A stretch of 64,000 bases of DNA from Oscillospiraceae bacterium (GTDB lineage: Bacteria > Bacillota > Clostridia > Oscillospirales > Oscillospiraceae). The translations under genes and the position numbers were made by a program. The stretch is from the NCBI GenBank assembly GCA_009777235.1, contig WRMH01000012.1:1-64000 (forward strand), given 5' to 3'. Below the pieces are notes generated by a model. That model saw only the letters and a program-made list of their open reading frames with translations. It did not search any database and had not been told where the DNA came from. Shown in pieces: positions 43,769 through 53,954 of this stretch. Position 1 is the stretch's first letter. Each line of letters starts with the position of its first letter.

Positions 43769-46700
43769 CACGGTACCGCTTTGCCGGCCTGCAAAAAGTA
43801 GATTATCCGCTCTTTGACGGGCTTTCCCGTTATGCGCGTGAGCGCTCTCCCATATGCCTCCAGCTGCGGGGTATATTTTTTTATCCGCTCTGTTATGTTT
43901 TTGTCGCTTATGTCGTCGGTTTTGAAGTCAACCACTACAAGCTCATTTGCTTCTTCAAAATAACAGTCCACTACGCCCTGAACCAAGATTTTATCACTTC
44001 CGCCGTTATCATAATAATAGCTTGCCTCGGTGAGCAATGAAAATCTAAACTCCCGCGAAACTGATTTTGCTCCAATCAGCCGTTTACCCAAGTCGGAGGA
44101 GAAAAAATCGGCTATCTTTTGTAAGTCTTTATTTACCTCATCAAATTCTCTTTCACTTAAAAACCCCGCTTCTTGCAGCCGCGCTAAATCTTTTTTTATA
44201 TTATCCTTATCCGCGCACATTTTATAATCAATGAGCTGCATCACGGTATGCAAAAGCGTACCGCGTTCGGCGGGTGTAAATCTTTGATGCTCTAAAATGA
44301 ATTTTGGCTTTATAATATATTCTTTATAATCTTTGCTCTTTGGTTTGCTCAAATCCCCGTCGGAGAGTGTCCATTTTGCTCCTTTCGCTTCCGGGTCGGG
44401 CTCCATTTCATACGCGGCTGCCGCTCTTTGCCCTGTCACCGTGAGTTTTGACGGCAAAAGTACGGACATTTCATACGGATATTTGAAGCTATCCCCGCAG
44501 ATTTCCGATGATTGTTCTACAGGAAATTTCTCTAAAGAGGGATTTTCTAAAGACAGCTTCTCTCTGTGGTCAGATAACGCAGTCTCTAAAGAGGCCGCAG
44601 TATCTTCTGCCTGAACTTCTCCCTTTGCTCCGGCTTTCTCTTCTTGCGCTCCGGTTTCAAGCTCAAAACCCGCCTCGTTTTTAACATCCTCTGATAAGGA
44701 AACATAATTTATTCCGGCATACAGGGGGTTTATGTCCGTCATGCCCGCAATTATCCAATCTGCTACGCTCTCCATTGAGAGCAAAATATCCGCGAAATAC
44801 CCGCCGTCATTATCTGCGTATCCGGCTATCTTCTTGCATCTGCCCGGAGCGTCTTTAAAAGTCGCGGAAATAATCAGTTTTTCCCTCGCCCGTGTCATCG
44901 CCACATACAATACCCGCAGCTCCTCTGCCAGCAATTCCGATTTCATCTTATCTTCAATGGCGGTCTTTGTGAGTGTTTTGTACTTAATACGGCGATTTGG
45001 GTCTATCATGGTCGCTCCAAGCCCGAGAGCTTTGTGAAATACGACCGGTTTATATAAATCCGTGTAGTTGTGTTTTTTTGCTGTATTTACCAAAAATACA
45101 ACCGGAAATTCCAACCCTTTAGATTTGTGTATCGTCATTATCTGCACAGCGTCACTTGAACCGCTTCCCGGATTTTTCCCACCCGAGCTTTGTGTTATGC
45201 TCAGCCCATTATCTTGAAGTTCTCTTAGATATGTAAGAAAATAAAATAGTCCCCTATATCCGTTTTCCTCAAAATCACGCGCGGCTTCGACAAGAGCCAG
45301 AAGATTATTTTTTCGTTTTTCACCGTTTTTCATGGCGGATACCACATCAAGCAGTCTCGTTTCTCTATATACGTGCCATATGAACCTGTCGGCCGGAAGG
45401 TCATATACATATAATCGCAACGATTTTAAATCATTAAGTACAACCTTGCATTTGCAAGCGGTTTGAGGCGTTACGGCGTCAGGTTCTTGCGACCACATTA
45501 GGGCGTCATAATAGTTTTTGTCCATATTGCAGCCTTTTATCTCGGCAAGCTCTTCGGATGTAAATGAGTAAATCGGCCCTCTGAGCAAAGCGGCAAGCGG
45601 AATATCCTGCATTGGGTTATCTATAACGGAAAGCAATGAGACGGCGGCGGCTATTTCTATCGTGTCAAAAAATGATTCCCCGGTCGGCATATCAGATTCA
45701 ATGCCAAGCTCGGATAACGCCCACGCATATCTCCATCCGATATTTTTCATAGACCTTGAGAGTATACATATATCGGAATATCGAATTGCCCTTTCGCCAA
45801 ACTCTTTATCGGGTATCATATATCCGCCCTCTACAAGCTCCTTTATACGCTCCGCTACGTGCATTGCTTCTATTTGCGCTGTTTTTGGGCTTATCTCGTC
45901 TTCGCTCTCGGGCAAAGTGTCCGTTGATATCAGATCAAGCTCCACAGCGGCTGTATTTTGCGCTATTTTCGCAAAATCAGGCTCTATCCTTGCGGATTCG
46001 GGCACTGCTGCTGCAATATCTTCCAAAACACCACCTCTTTTATCGCGCTCTCCTGTTCCTTTTATTCCTTGTATTCCTTGTTTTCCTTTCATGGGTTCAT
46101 TTGAATTGCGCCCAGCTATTAGCGCTTCATCATCTCCATACTCCATTTCGCCAAAGTCCATTGACATAATCTTGCGGAAAACATGGTTTACCGTTTCAAT
46201 AATACTCTCGTGAGAGCGAAAATTAGAAGATAGGTTAATCTTCACGCCGCTATGGCAAGCCTCATTTTGCTCACCGGGGTTGTCGTGCGGCAAAAAAGTG
46301 TCTGCAATGCCCTCTTTTTCGCGGCAAGAGTGCGCTAAAATGCCCGAATCCTCTCTATGGGTTTTGGGGATTGAAGCTGCGTCCTGCTGCAAAGCATTGA
46401 ATTTACTGTATTTTTCGAGAAATATAGATGGCACGGCGAGCCTGAACCTATATATGGACTGCTTGACATCGCCCACCATAAATATATTGCTCTCTCCTTT
46501 TGAGACTGACTTAAATATCAACTCTTGCACCTCATTGACATCTTGATATTCGTCAATCATTATTTCGGTAAACTTTTCCGCAAGACTAAGTCCTATCTCC
46601 TTTGAAACGCCCGTTTTTTGGTCATAGAGCAGATTGAGAGCCATGTGTTCTAAGTCGGAAAAATCCAAGACAGAGCGTTTTATCTTCTCCTCTTCATATG

Positions 46701-47751
46701 CACGGCTAAACTCTTCTATAAGACTTAGAAGCGTTATTATTGATGATGATATTTCTGAAATATCTTTTATATGGTCATGTGAGCTGTTTTCGAGCGCAGT
46801 TGCACACCAAACGAGTTTTTTCTTGCAATAACTGCGTTTTTCCTTTAAATCATCATATCCCGATATACGCCCGGAACGGAATCTAACCGCTCTGTTTTTA
46901 TGCGCTTCGTCCCATCCTATCTCAAGAGCTTTTGATAAGTTCATTATATCCATCATGGTTTCGTCAACATAAGGGCCATATGCGCGGTCAAAATCCGGGT
47001 AGCTTCGCATCTTGACACGCAGCGCGTCCATTTGCTCTTTACAGCTCTTTACGGCGGCTTTTATTTTCCCAAAGACATACTCCCCCGGCGCCGTTTGCAA
47101 AATATCCCGGACGGCGGCATATGATTTTTCTTTTTCCGCTTGCCCGTAAATCCAAGCCTCCGGGTTTGGCGTACTTCTTAGCTTTGAGTGAATATCTATA
47201 ATTATTTGCGCGAGTTTTTTGTCATCGCGCCCGTCAATAATCAAATCCAGCAGACTGCGCAGACCCGGCTTTTCCTCAATCTTTTCGTATGCCCGCTCGA
47301 GCACAGTATCAATGACCCTGTTTTTGATAACATCACTTTCATTGCCGTCTATGACGCGAAAATCGGGAGACAATCCGGCAAGGTGCGCGTTATCGCGCAA
47401 AACGCCCGAGCAAAACGTATGAATCGTTCCGATATACGCCCGCTGACACAAAAGCCTTTGCCGCCGCAGGCGCACATTTCCGGGACTGTTCAAAATCCGC
47501 TCTTGCAAAAGGTCGTCTATGCGCTCCCTCAGCTCCCTTGCCGCCGCTCTGGTGTATGTTATGACAAGAAATTCATCAATGCTTTTTCCCTCATCAATAT
47601 AGCTAAGAAGCCTCTCCACCAACACTTTTGTTTTTCCCGAACCGGCGGCGCTCGACACCAAAAGCGAGCTTCCCCGATGTAATATCGCGGCTTTTTGTTC
47701 CGAAGTGAAGTCAATTTTATCCGATTTTTCAATCTGCGTATCAAAGCTCAT
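43765..47751 (-). CDS. addA: ATP-dependent helicase/nuclease subunit AddA
   Basis: A protein of about 1328 residues, the UvrD-like helicase and nuclease subunit of the AddAB double-strand break repair complex. Motif I SSAAGSGKTKVLVERLL is close to the start, then IDEYQDVNEVQ, GDVKQSIYRFR, TIHKSKGLEFPVVF and VAMTRAREKL. The RecB-type nuclease motif VVDFKTDDI is near the C-terminus. The ATG at 47751 is chosen because the reading frame above it runs into addB and lacks family similarity. A non-conserved insert near 46010-46110 encodes collagen-like Gly-X-Y triplets. The stop overlaps the tail of the TPR ATPase gene by 4 bp. Confidence 0.93.
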   Translation of the reverse strand: MSFDTQIEKSDKIDFTSEQKAAILHRGSSLLVSSAAGSGKTKVLVERLLSYIDEGKSIDEFLVITYTRAAARELRERIDDLLQERILNSPGNVRLRRQRLLCQRAYIGTIHTFCSGVLRDNAHLAGLSPDFRVIDGNESDVIKNRVIDTVLERAYEKIEEKPGLRSLLDLIIDGRDDKKLAQIIIDIHSKLRSTPNPEAWIYGQAEKEKSYAAVRDILQTAPGEYVFGKIKAAVKSCKEQMDALRVKMRSYPDFDRAYGPYVDETMMDIMNLSKALEIGWDEAHKNRAVRFRSGRISGYDDLKEKRSYCKKKLVWCATALENSSHDHIKDISEISSSIITLLSLIEEFSRAYEEEKIKRSVLDFSDLEHMALNLLYDQKTGVSKEIGLSLAEKFTEIMIDEYQDVNEVQELIFKSVSKGESNIFMVGDVKQSIYRFRLAVPSIFLEKYSKFNALQQDAASIPKTHREDSGILAHSCREKEGIADTFLPHDNPGEQNEACHSGVKINLSSNFRSHESIIETVNHVFRKIMSMDFGEMEYGDDEALIAGRNSNEPMKGKQGIQGIKGTGERDKRGGVLEDIAAAVPESARIEPDFAKIAQNTAAVELDLISTDTLPESEDEISPKTAQIEAMHVAERIKELVEGGYMIPDKEFGERAIRYSDICILSRSMKNIGWRYAWALSELGIESDMPTGESFFDTIEIAAAVSLLSVIDNPMQDIPLAALLRGPIYSFTSEELAEIKGCNMDKNYYDALMWSQEPDAVTPQTACKCKVVLNDLKSLRLYVYDLPADRFIWHVYRETRLLDVVSAMKNGEKRKNNLLALVEAARDFEENGYRGLFYFLTYLRELQDNGLSITQSSGGKNPGSGSSDAVQIMTIHKSKGLEFPVVFLVNTAKKHNYTDLYKPVVFHKALGLGATMIDPNRRIKYKTLTKTAIEDKMKSELLAEELRVLYVAMTRAREKLIISATFKDAPGRCKKIAGYADNDGGYFADILLSMESVADWIIAGMTDINPLYAGINYVSLSEDVKNEAGFELETGAQEEKAGAKGEVQAEDTAASLETALSDHREKLSLENPSLEKFPVEQSSEICGDSFKYPYEMSVLLPSKLTVTGQRAAAAYEMEPDPEAKGAKWTLSDGDLSKPKSKDYKEYIIKPKFILEHQRFTPAERGTLLHTVMQLIDYKMCADKDNIKKDLARLQEAGFLSEREFDEVNKDLQKIADFFSSDLGKRLIGAKSVSREFRFSLLTEASYYYDNGGSDKILVQGVVDCYFEEANELVVVDFKTDDISDKNITERIKKYTPQLEAYGRALTRITGKPVKERIIYFLQAGKAVPC

Positions 47752-47818
47752 CTTATCTTCTCTTTTTCCCTCTTTAAGGCTTGTAATATTTTGCTTGTAA
47801 TACTTTCTGTTTCCATCG

Positions 47819-50800
47819 TTACTCCAATATCTTCCATACTTCATCACTCGTCTTGTTTGCGGCAAACTTACGCTTATCGCCCATTTGCTCATCAAATCCG
47901 CATACCGCAAAATACTCGCAATATACGCACGCGTTTTCACTGTCGTTTTTATAATATGGCGTACACTCATTAAACCCCCGCAGTATCGCGGACTTTGCGC
48001 CATTTATCATAGTATCTGTATGCTTTGAAAGCAAATCAATTTGCCGGAGGCTGACAAGGCTCTCTCCTTCAAAATTTCCTCCGCTTGCGGCCTTTACGGG
48101 CAAAAATCTTTTATCCTCGCCTTTTTCCATAGCATTGATAATCACCGGATCATTTAAGACCAAACCGCTGCGCCGCATTTGCTTATGCCGTTTTGCTTCG
48201 ATTTTCTCATCGGTTTCGTTACGCGCCGCGCTGATTATTATATCCCTCGACGGCACATAGAGCACGCCTGCCGGTATGATTTCCTTACCAAATCGTGTTT
48301 CACCGTGCTTTTGCAGCGCGAATAGATATATGAGCATTTGCATACCCCTGCCCAAAAGTATATCCGACAGGCTAAACTGATACGCCTTTTTGCGCGTCTT
48401 ATAGTCAATTACACGCAAATATAATCTGCCGTCATTTATATACCCGTCAACCCTGTCAATGATCCCTTTTTGCTTCTTAGACAGCCTTGATATATCCATT
48501 TCGAGTTCAAGCGGCATAAACTTTGAAGTTTGCAGTTCCTGCACCATATCGCGCAAGGCGTGTATGACGTTTTGCGCGTGACGCCAAAACAGATATATAA
48601 AACGGGCGTCCTTACCGTCAAAATTTTGTAAAACGTCTCGCGTAAAACCGTCAATATGCTTTTTCGCAAGCGCGTCAAGCTCTCCATCAGTTATATCTTC
48701 AAATCCTACGCCCGCTTTTATATCGTCAAACACGCGCTCGGACACATAGTGCATGAATATTCCGGCTGCCGACGCGTCAAACTCCGCCTTTCGGCGCGGC
48801 TCGAGCCTTAGCCCGTTTTTCAGAAAATATCTGTATGGGCATGAATAATAGGTATCAACGCTCGACGCCGAAAGTGTGATTTCGCGTCCATACAGCTTTT
48901 GCGCCGCCGCTTTGGATAAAGGTTCTCTTTGCGATAAATTCTCCGCTTTTAAGCTGCTTGCGGCTTTTTTGCTTTGCTCGCTGTCCGTTATACAGTCGGG
49001 ATAAGGCGGCTCGGCTCGCGCCGTCATATCAAACATATCGCAAAGCTGCTTTATGATATATGAGGGACGCCGATTATCCGCCGTGCTGTATATCAGAACG
49101 AGCTTATCCGACGGCAAAGTCAAGGTCAGATAGAGCATATTCATCTCGCGAGACAGCCGTTCCCTGAGACCCGTGCGAATTTTCTTGTTTTTTGCTGAAA
49201 GAATGGCTATTTCGTCGTCAGACAAAGCGCGCGCGGCTTGCGTGAGCTTTGGGATATTATCATCTGTCGCGCCAAGTATTATCAAAGCCTTCAGGTCGCG
49301 CCTTCTGCTCATTTCCATATCCCCGAGCGGCACTGTGTCTATTGCTATCGGTATTACGCCCACATCATACTCTGAAAGCACAAGGGTAAATAGCTTTTTA
49401 AACCGCGCCGCAGAAATCTTGCTCTCCCCCATCACGGCAAACATTTGATCCATCGCGCCGTATATAATGCTAAGGAGCTGCGTATATTCGTCCGACAGCT
49501 TGCGCTCTCCCATTTTTGCCAAATCGTCGGCCTTTTCACTTAGCCTTTCGGGAAAAGCTATATCCGTCAAAAACGTATAGATCGCCCGCAGCTTGTGCTC
49601 CACGCTTGTTTCGCCTTTTATGCCGTCAGAAAGCCTCACAAGCGGCGGGACTATCCTGCGGCGTATATCGTTTAGTTCCTCCAAAAGCTCCTCTTCAGGC
49701 TTCTTTCTTTCATCGTCCGGTAGCTCTGCCTTTTTGCTCTCTGCGCTCTGACGGGGCGCGTCTTTATATCCCGACGGAGGCATTGTCCAGTCGCGAAGCC
49801 ATAACGAGCCGCGTATATCCCATTTTAGAACATAATTTTCAAGTATCGCGCACTCATGCTCCGTGAGCTGTGATAATCCCGTCTTTATGTAGCCAAAGAC
49901 GGATTTGTGCCTAAACCCCGCCGTCGCTATATCAAGCGCCGCGGTGAGCAGCAAAACGGGCGATTTGCATAGAAGCTCTGTTTTAAAGCTCGAAAAGTAA
50001 GGTATTTTATACTCGTCGAACACATGCTCGCAGACTCCGGCATATTCACTCCAATCGCGGGCCATTATACTGATTTCACGCCATCTGTAGCCCGAGTGGA
50101 TAAGTTTCCATATTTCCTGCGCCGCATATTCACACTCGGCAAATAGTGTCGGGGCCGCATAGACGCAAACCGCGCTGTCGGTTGCACCGTCGCAGGCGTC
50201 GGTTAAACCGTCGGTTACACCGTCGGTTAAACCGACGGTTACACCATCAAAACCATCAAATAAATGTTTTTCCAGAAACAATAATTCCGGTTTTCGTATT
50301 CGAGCATGAGCTTCGGATGCATGAGCTGTGATATTTGCCGATTTTCCGCCAACCCTATAATACATGGCTTTTAATTCCGCAATTGTCTCATGCGAGATGC
50401 TAAATACGTCATTGCCGGGCAAATGATACATTGTATCGGAGTCTGCCGTAAGGCAAACCGTTATATTTGCCCCTTTTTTCAGCAGTTCTTCGATTATTAT
50501 CATTTCCTGTTTCGTAAAGTCATTAAAGCCATCAAAGTATATGTGACCCGTATTTCCAACCGTGCTGCTCGCAATGTGCTCGGCTATGAGGCTCAGCCTC
50601 TCTGCCGCGTCAAGTCCGTGCGCTGCGAGTATTGCGTCGTATGCGTCCATAATGAGCGCGAGGTCTTGCAGTTTATCGGATAGCGACGTTCTGAGCCCGG
50701 ACGCCATTTCCGTCAGGTCTTTGGATGTTATGCACGAGCTTTTAAACTGCCTTACTATCTCGAGCAGCTTTTCTATTTGCCCGTCCCGCATTTTTTTTGC

Positions 50801-51124
50801 CGCAAAGACTCTTAGGCTCGGCATTACAGATTCGAGGGCTTTGTACATAACCAAAATCTGCCCGCCCTTATCAAGTATTCTCTTGCCGCATCCTCCCGTT
50901 TCCATGAGCACGCGCCCATAGAGCCTTTTAAAGCTCAATACCTCCGCGTGCAAAGACAGCGCATCCCCGCAGACAGCGCAAAGCTGCCGCTCGGCTTCGT
51001 GAGAGTATTGTTCCGGCACTATCAAAATCATTCCGATTTCGCCCTCACTCATTTTGCGCTTTATTTCAAGCATAATATGCTTTGTTTTTCCGGCGCCCGC
51101 CCGCGCCGTGAGCAGATTTAGCAA
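47819..51124 (-). CDS. addB: ATP-dependent helicase/nuclease subunit AddB
   Basis: An 1101-residue subunit of AddAB. The N-terminal Walker A is TARAGAGKTKHI. The C-terminal nuclease domain has VIDYKTRKK, and the four-cysteine iron-sulfur site is formed by YSCPYRYFLKNGLRL and CVYCEYFAVCGFD. Residues near 300 contain a tetrapeptide repeat (x-G-V/L-T) coded by a 12-bp DNA repeat at 50176-50245. It is the first gene of the addB-addA operon, 67 bp before the addA ATG. Confidence 0.94.
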   Translation of the reverse strand: MLNLLTARAGAGKTKHIMLEIKRKMSEGEIGMILIVPEQYSHEAERQLCAVCGDALSLHAEVLSFKRLYGRVLMETGGCGKRILDKGGQILVMYKALESVMPSLRVFAAKKMRDGQIEKLLEIVRQFKSSCITSKDLTEMASGLRTSLSDKLQDLALIMDAYDAILAAHGLDAAERLSLIAEHIASSTVGNTGHIYFDGFNDFTKQEMIIIEELLKKGANITVCLTADSDTMYHLPGNDVFSISHETIAELKAMYYRVGGKSANITAHASEAHARIRKPELLFLEKHLFDGFDGVTVGLTDGVTDGLTDACDGATDSAVCVYAAPTLFAECEYAAQEIWKLIHSGYRWREISIMARDWSEYAGVCEHVFDEYKIPYFSSFKTELLCKSPVLLLTAALDIATAGFRHKSVFGYIKTGLSQLTEHECAILENYVLKWDIRGSLWLRDWTMPPSGYKDAPRQSAESKKAELPDDERKKPEEELLEELNDIRRRIVPPLVRLSDGIKGETSVEHKLRAIYTFLTDIAFPERLSEKADDLAKMGERKLSDEYTQLLSIIYGAMDQMFAVMGESKISAARFKKLFTLVLSEYDVGVIPIAIDTVPLGDMEMSRRRDLKALIILGATDDNIPKLTQAARALSDDEIAILSAKNKKIRTGLRERLSREMNMLYLTLTLPSDKLVLIYSTADNRRPSYIIKQLCDMFDMTARAEPPYPDCITDSEQSKKAASSLKAENLSQREPLSKAAAQKLYGREITLSASSVDTYYSCPYRYFLKNGLRLEPRRKAEFDASAAGIFMHYVSERVFDDIKAGVGFEDITDGELDALAKKHIDGFTRDVLQNFDGKDARFIYLFWRHAQNVIHALRDMVQELQTSKFMPLELEMDISRLSKKQKGIIDRVDGYINDGRLYLRVIDYKTRKKAYQFSLSDILLGRGMQMLIYLFALQKHGETRFGKEIIPAGVLYVPSRDIIISAARNETDEKIEAKRHKQMRRSGLVLNDPVIINAMEKGEDKRFLPVKAASGGNFEGESLVSLRQIDLLSKHTDTMINGAKSAILRGFNECTPYYKNDSENACVYCEYFAVCGFDEQMGDKRKFAANKTSDEVWKILE
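50176..50245. repeat. 12-bp tandem repeat inside addB
   Basis: Five to six units of gtcggttaaacc/gtcggttacacc in frame, giving repeated D-G-V-T and D-G-L-T in a surface loop of AddB. Slippage here would keep the reading frame. Confidence 0.8.
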
Positions 51125-51226
51125 CTTGGGTCTCCAATCTTGTATTTATCTTCGTTTTGTGGTATACTGGTAATGTCTTTGCAATCATTATACCATGTTT
51201 ACACGGCAGCTACATGAGGTATTTAA

Positions 51227-52459
51227 ATGAAAACCATGAAAATTCTTGCGGCACTGTTTATGACGCTTTTTTGTATAATCTTATCGCTCGGTTTGCAAGG
51301 CTGCGGCGGCAATGACGCCGAAGAGCCCGTTTCAACTCCAACGCCCACTCTCCCCCCGCCTCCTCCGCCCTCAACTCCCGAATCCACGCCCGAACCCATA
51401 TACACAAATCTTGTCGCGTATGATGGCATTGTCGAAAACATCTTCTTTCATGAAATCGTCGCTTATCCCGAGCTTGCTTTCAACGGCAGAAGCCGCCAAG
51501 CCGGTTTTGACGCTGAAATGGTGACTGTAAGCGAGTATACGCAGATTCTCCAAAGCCTGTACGATAAGAACTACATATTGGTCAACTTGAACGATGTTTG
51601 GGAAGAATATCTCGCCGACAGCGGCAGATATAATATGCGGCGGGCGACCTTGATGATTCCCGAGGGCAAAAAACCGCTTGTTATTTCCTATGACGACCTT
51701 AGTTTTTATGAAATTGATAAATCCTATGGCATTATGTCAAGATATATAATCGGCGCGGACGGCGAAGTTTGGGCCGAAGGATATGATCCCGACGGCAATT
51801 ATGTGATTTCTCAAGATTTGGCCGCCATCACCGTTTTGGACAAATTTATCCGGGAAAACCCTGATTTTTCGCTAAATGGGGCAAAAGGCTGCATCGCGTT
51901 CACCGGCTATGAGGGCATACTTGGCTATCGCACCAACAACGATTTGAACGATACTTCCCCGGAGGCCCGCACCCGGCGTATGCAAGAAATAGCTCGCGCT
52001 GAGCCTGTTGTCCGAAGGCTAAAAGAAACGGGCTGGTACTTTGCTTCACACTCATACGGTCATATTTACCTTGATTCCGCTTCGCTCGAAAAAGTAAAAA
52101 CCGATGCCGACCGCTGGCTCGAGGAGGTTGGTTCACTCGTCGGTAAGACGCAAATCTTCATTTACCCGTATGGCAGAAGGCTTGACGGCGCCGATCAAAA
52201 CGCTCCGGGCCCCGCCTTTATATATTATATCGATCTCGGTTTTCGGATATTTTTGTCGGTGGGCCCGCACCCCTTGCCTCTGGGCTATAAAGGTCAAATC
52301 AAAACTGAGTTTCCCGCCATAATTGACGACAGACGGCTCATCGGCGGCACTACTTTGCGTTTTAACCGTGAAAGCCGCTTGCAGCTCTTTGACGCGCGCG
52401 AAATCTTTGACCCCCTGCGTCCTGCACAGTACGGCAACGACTGGGAAGAAGAATCCTGA
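51227..52459 (+). CDS. Lipoprotein with polysaccharide deacetylase-like domain
   Basis: A 410-residue lipoprotein (signal KILAALFMTLFCIILSLGLQGC, lipobox LQGC) with a proline/threonine-rich spacer (about 30-62). The rest resembles a NodB-type deacetylase: VISYDDLSFY in the place of the TFDD motif, ASHSYGHI as the SHSxxH metal motif, and FIYPYGR as the third motif. The first Asp pair is present, so activity is plausible. The substrate is probably a cell-wall glycan. It diverges from addB. Confidence 0.8.
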   Translation: MKTMKILAALFMTLFCIILSLGLQGCGGNDAEEPVSTPTPTLPPPPPPSTPESTPEPIYTNLVAYDGIVENIFFHEIVAYPELAFNGRSRQAGFDAEMVTVSEYTQILQSLYDKNYILVNLNDVWEEYLADSGRYNMRRATLMIPEGKKPLVISYDDLSFYEIDKSYGIMSRYIIGADGEVWAEGYDPDGNYVISQDLAAITVLDKFIRENPDFSLNGAKGCIAFTGYEGILGYRTNNDLNDTSPEARTRRMQEIARAEPVVRRLKETGWYFASHSYGHIYLDSASLEKVKTDADRWLEEVGSLVGKTQIFIYPYGRRLDGADQNAPGPAFIYYIDLGFRIFLSVGPHPLPLGYKGQIKTEFPAIIDDRRLIGGTTLRFNRESRLQLFDAREIFDPLRPAQYGNDWEEES

Positions 52460-52466
52460 TCACATT

Positions 52467-52997
52467 TCACTTTGCAATGAACCGTCTGCCGATGCTTCCC
52501 ATAGATAATTTGCTTATGTCCCTTACGGTAACAAATAAGTTGTCGTATTTTTTGAGTATTGCCATAGCTTTTGGCACATCTTTCCTCTGGACTTTTATGT
52601 CTAAGGTTTTCTTCTTGCCTTCCATGCCCTCACACTCATATTCGGTGACTCCAAAGCCGAGCGCCCGGAGCTGATCGGCCGCTTTTTCGGCTTCTTTTTG
52701 CCCCGCAATGCACTCTATTTCCGACAAGCCAAGCGCAAGTTTATCTTCAATCAAAATGCCAAGGTATATCCCGACAACAAAAGCAGCGCCGTACGCGACA
52801 GCCATGAGCGGGTCTTCGTCAAGACCCAATAAAACTTTGCTGGCTACAATTATCCAGATAGAGATTTCCGCGACAGACAATAGCGTTGCCGCTATCCTGT
52901 TGCCTTTTGCCGTGAGCACCACGCGCACCGTCGCGACCGATACCTCTGTGAGCTTTGCCATAAAAATCAAAAAATACAGAAAAATACCATCCATCAT
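52467..52997 (-). CDS. UPF0316 membrane protein (DUF5698-DUF2179)
   Basis: A 176-residue protein with three transmembrane helices in the first 90 residues (FLYFLIFMAKLTEVSVATVRVV, ATLLSVAEISIWIIVASKVL, AVAYGAAFVVGIYLGILIED) and a C-terminal cytosolic DUF2179 domain. The family function is unknown. Its stop lies 8 bp from that of the lipoprotein gene. Confidence 0.85.
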   Translation of the reverse strand: MMDGIFLYFLIFMAKLTEVSVATVRVVLTAKGNRIAATLLSVAEISIWIIVASKVLLGLDEDPLMAVAYGAAFVVGIYLGILIEDKLALGLSEIECIAGQKEAEKAADQLRALGFGVTEYECEGMEGKKKTLDIKVQRKDVPKAMAILKKYDNLFVTVRDISKLSMGSIGRRFIAK

Positions 52998-53083
52998 ATC
53001 TATTCCATCCTTTCCTGTTCACTAAGATTTGCGAACCCTGTCTGAAATGTCAAGCGCCCGCTCCCGTTTCTTGCAGAGGTGTC

Positions 53084-53938
53084 CTATAGATACTCTTTTA
53101 TTGTTTCCGTCAAAAAAGTATCTTCATAAGACTTTAAAAGAGTATCATATGCGCATTTAGCGTGAGCGCGGTCATCAAACAAGCCAATCACGGAAGGCCC
53201 CGAGCCTGTCATAACAGCGCCCATTGCCCCGCTATCCAACAGCGCCGCCTTAATGTCGTCTATATCGGTATTTTTGCGCGGTATGATGTCTTCAAATACA
53301 TTGTACATACGTCTTGCGACAGATTTTAAATCTCCGTCCTCAAGGGCTTTGCAAAGGCCGTCGGTATCCGGTCTTTTTTTTATTTTGCCGCAGTTTACAC
53401 GCGCAAAAAGCTCCGGCGTCGAGCACGAAAACGGCGGTTTGCATATTACGATTTGGCAATCTTTTAGAGGATGCAGGCTTTGAAGTATATCTCCCCTGCC
53501 CTGTGCCAGCTTAGTCCCTCCTCTTATGCAAAAAGGCACATCCGCGCCGATCTCGCGGCCAAGTTTTTCGAGTATTTCCGCCTCGAACCTCGTATCAAAC
53601 ATCACATTTAGCATACGCAGCACACATGCCGCGTCGGCGCTCCCTCCGCCAAGCCCGGCGCAAACGGGAATGTGTTTATCTATTTCTATATGCGTTTTAT
53701 AGTCTCGGATATTCGCATAATCAAAGAAAACATGCGCCGCTTTTACTGCTATATTTCGCTCGTCACCCGGAATGTAAGATGACCTCGTATCTACGGTTAT
53801 ACCCTCGCCCTTTTCGCACCTAACGGTTATATCATCACAAAGGCTGACGGACTGCATGATCGTTTTAAGGTAATGATAACCGTCGTCCATTTTTGAAATA
53901 ATATCGAGCGAAATGTTTACCTTTGCAAACGCCTTCAT
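53084..53938 (-). CDS. ispE: 4-diphosphocytidyl-2-C-methyl-D-erythritol kinase
   Basis: A 284-residue GHMP kinase of the non-mevalonate isoprenoid pathway. The start MKAFAKVNISLDI, the ATP loop PVCAGLGGGSADAA and the C-terminal GAVMTGSGPSVIGLF are diagnostic. The ATG at 53938 gives the family N-terminus. Two in-frame ATGs at 53974 and 53971 overlap the end of apgM. It follows apgM closely on the same strand. Confidence 0.93.
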   Translation of the reverse strand: MKAFAKVNISLDIISKMDDGYHYLKTIMQSVSLCDDITVRCEKGEGITVDTRSSYIPGDERNIAVKAAHVFFDYANIRDYKTHIEIDKHIPVCAGLGGGSADAACVLRMLNVMFDTRFEAEILEKLGREIGADVPFCIRGGTKLAQGRGDILQSLHPLKDCQIVICKPPFSCSTPELFARVNCGKIKKRPDTDGLCKALEDGDLKSVARRMYNVFEDIIPRKNTDIDDIKAALLDSGAMGAVMTGSGPSVIGLFDDRAHAKCAYDTLLKSYEDTFLTETIKEYL

Positions 53939-53954
53939 TTGCTTGCATATCACT

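Noticed and set aside
47753-47818. A 22-codon ORF between addB and addA
   Set aside because: It is out of frame with addA, has no family resemblance and is probably spacer.
47752-48003. Longer N-terminus of AddA
   Set aside because: It overlaps the addB coding sequence and shows no AddA similarity. The ATG at 47751 gives the family start.
50176-50245. Direct-repeat binding site or iteron
   Set aside because: It is fully inside addB, in frame and codes a simple peptide repeat.
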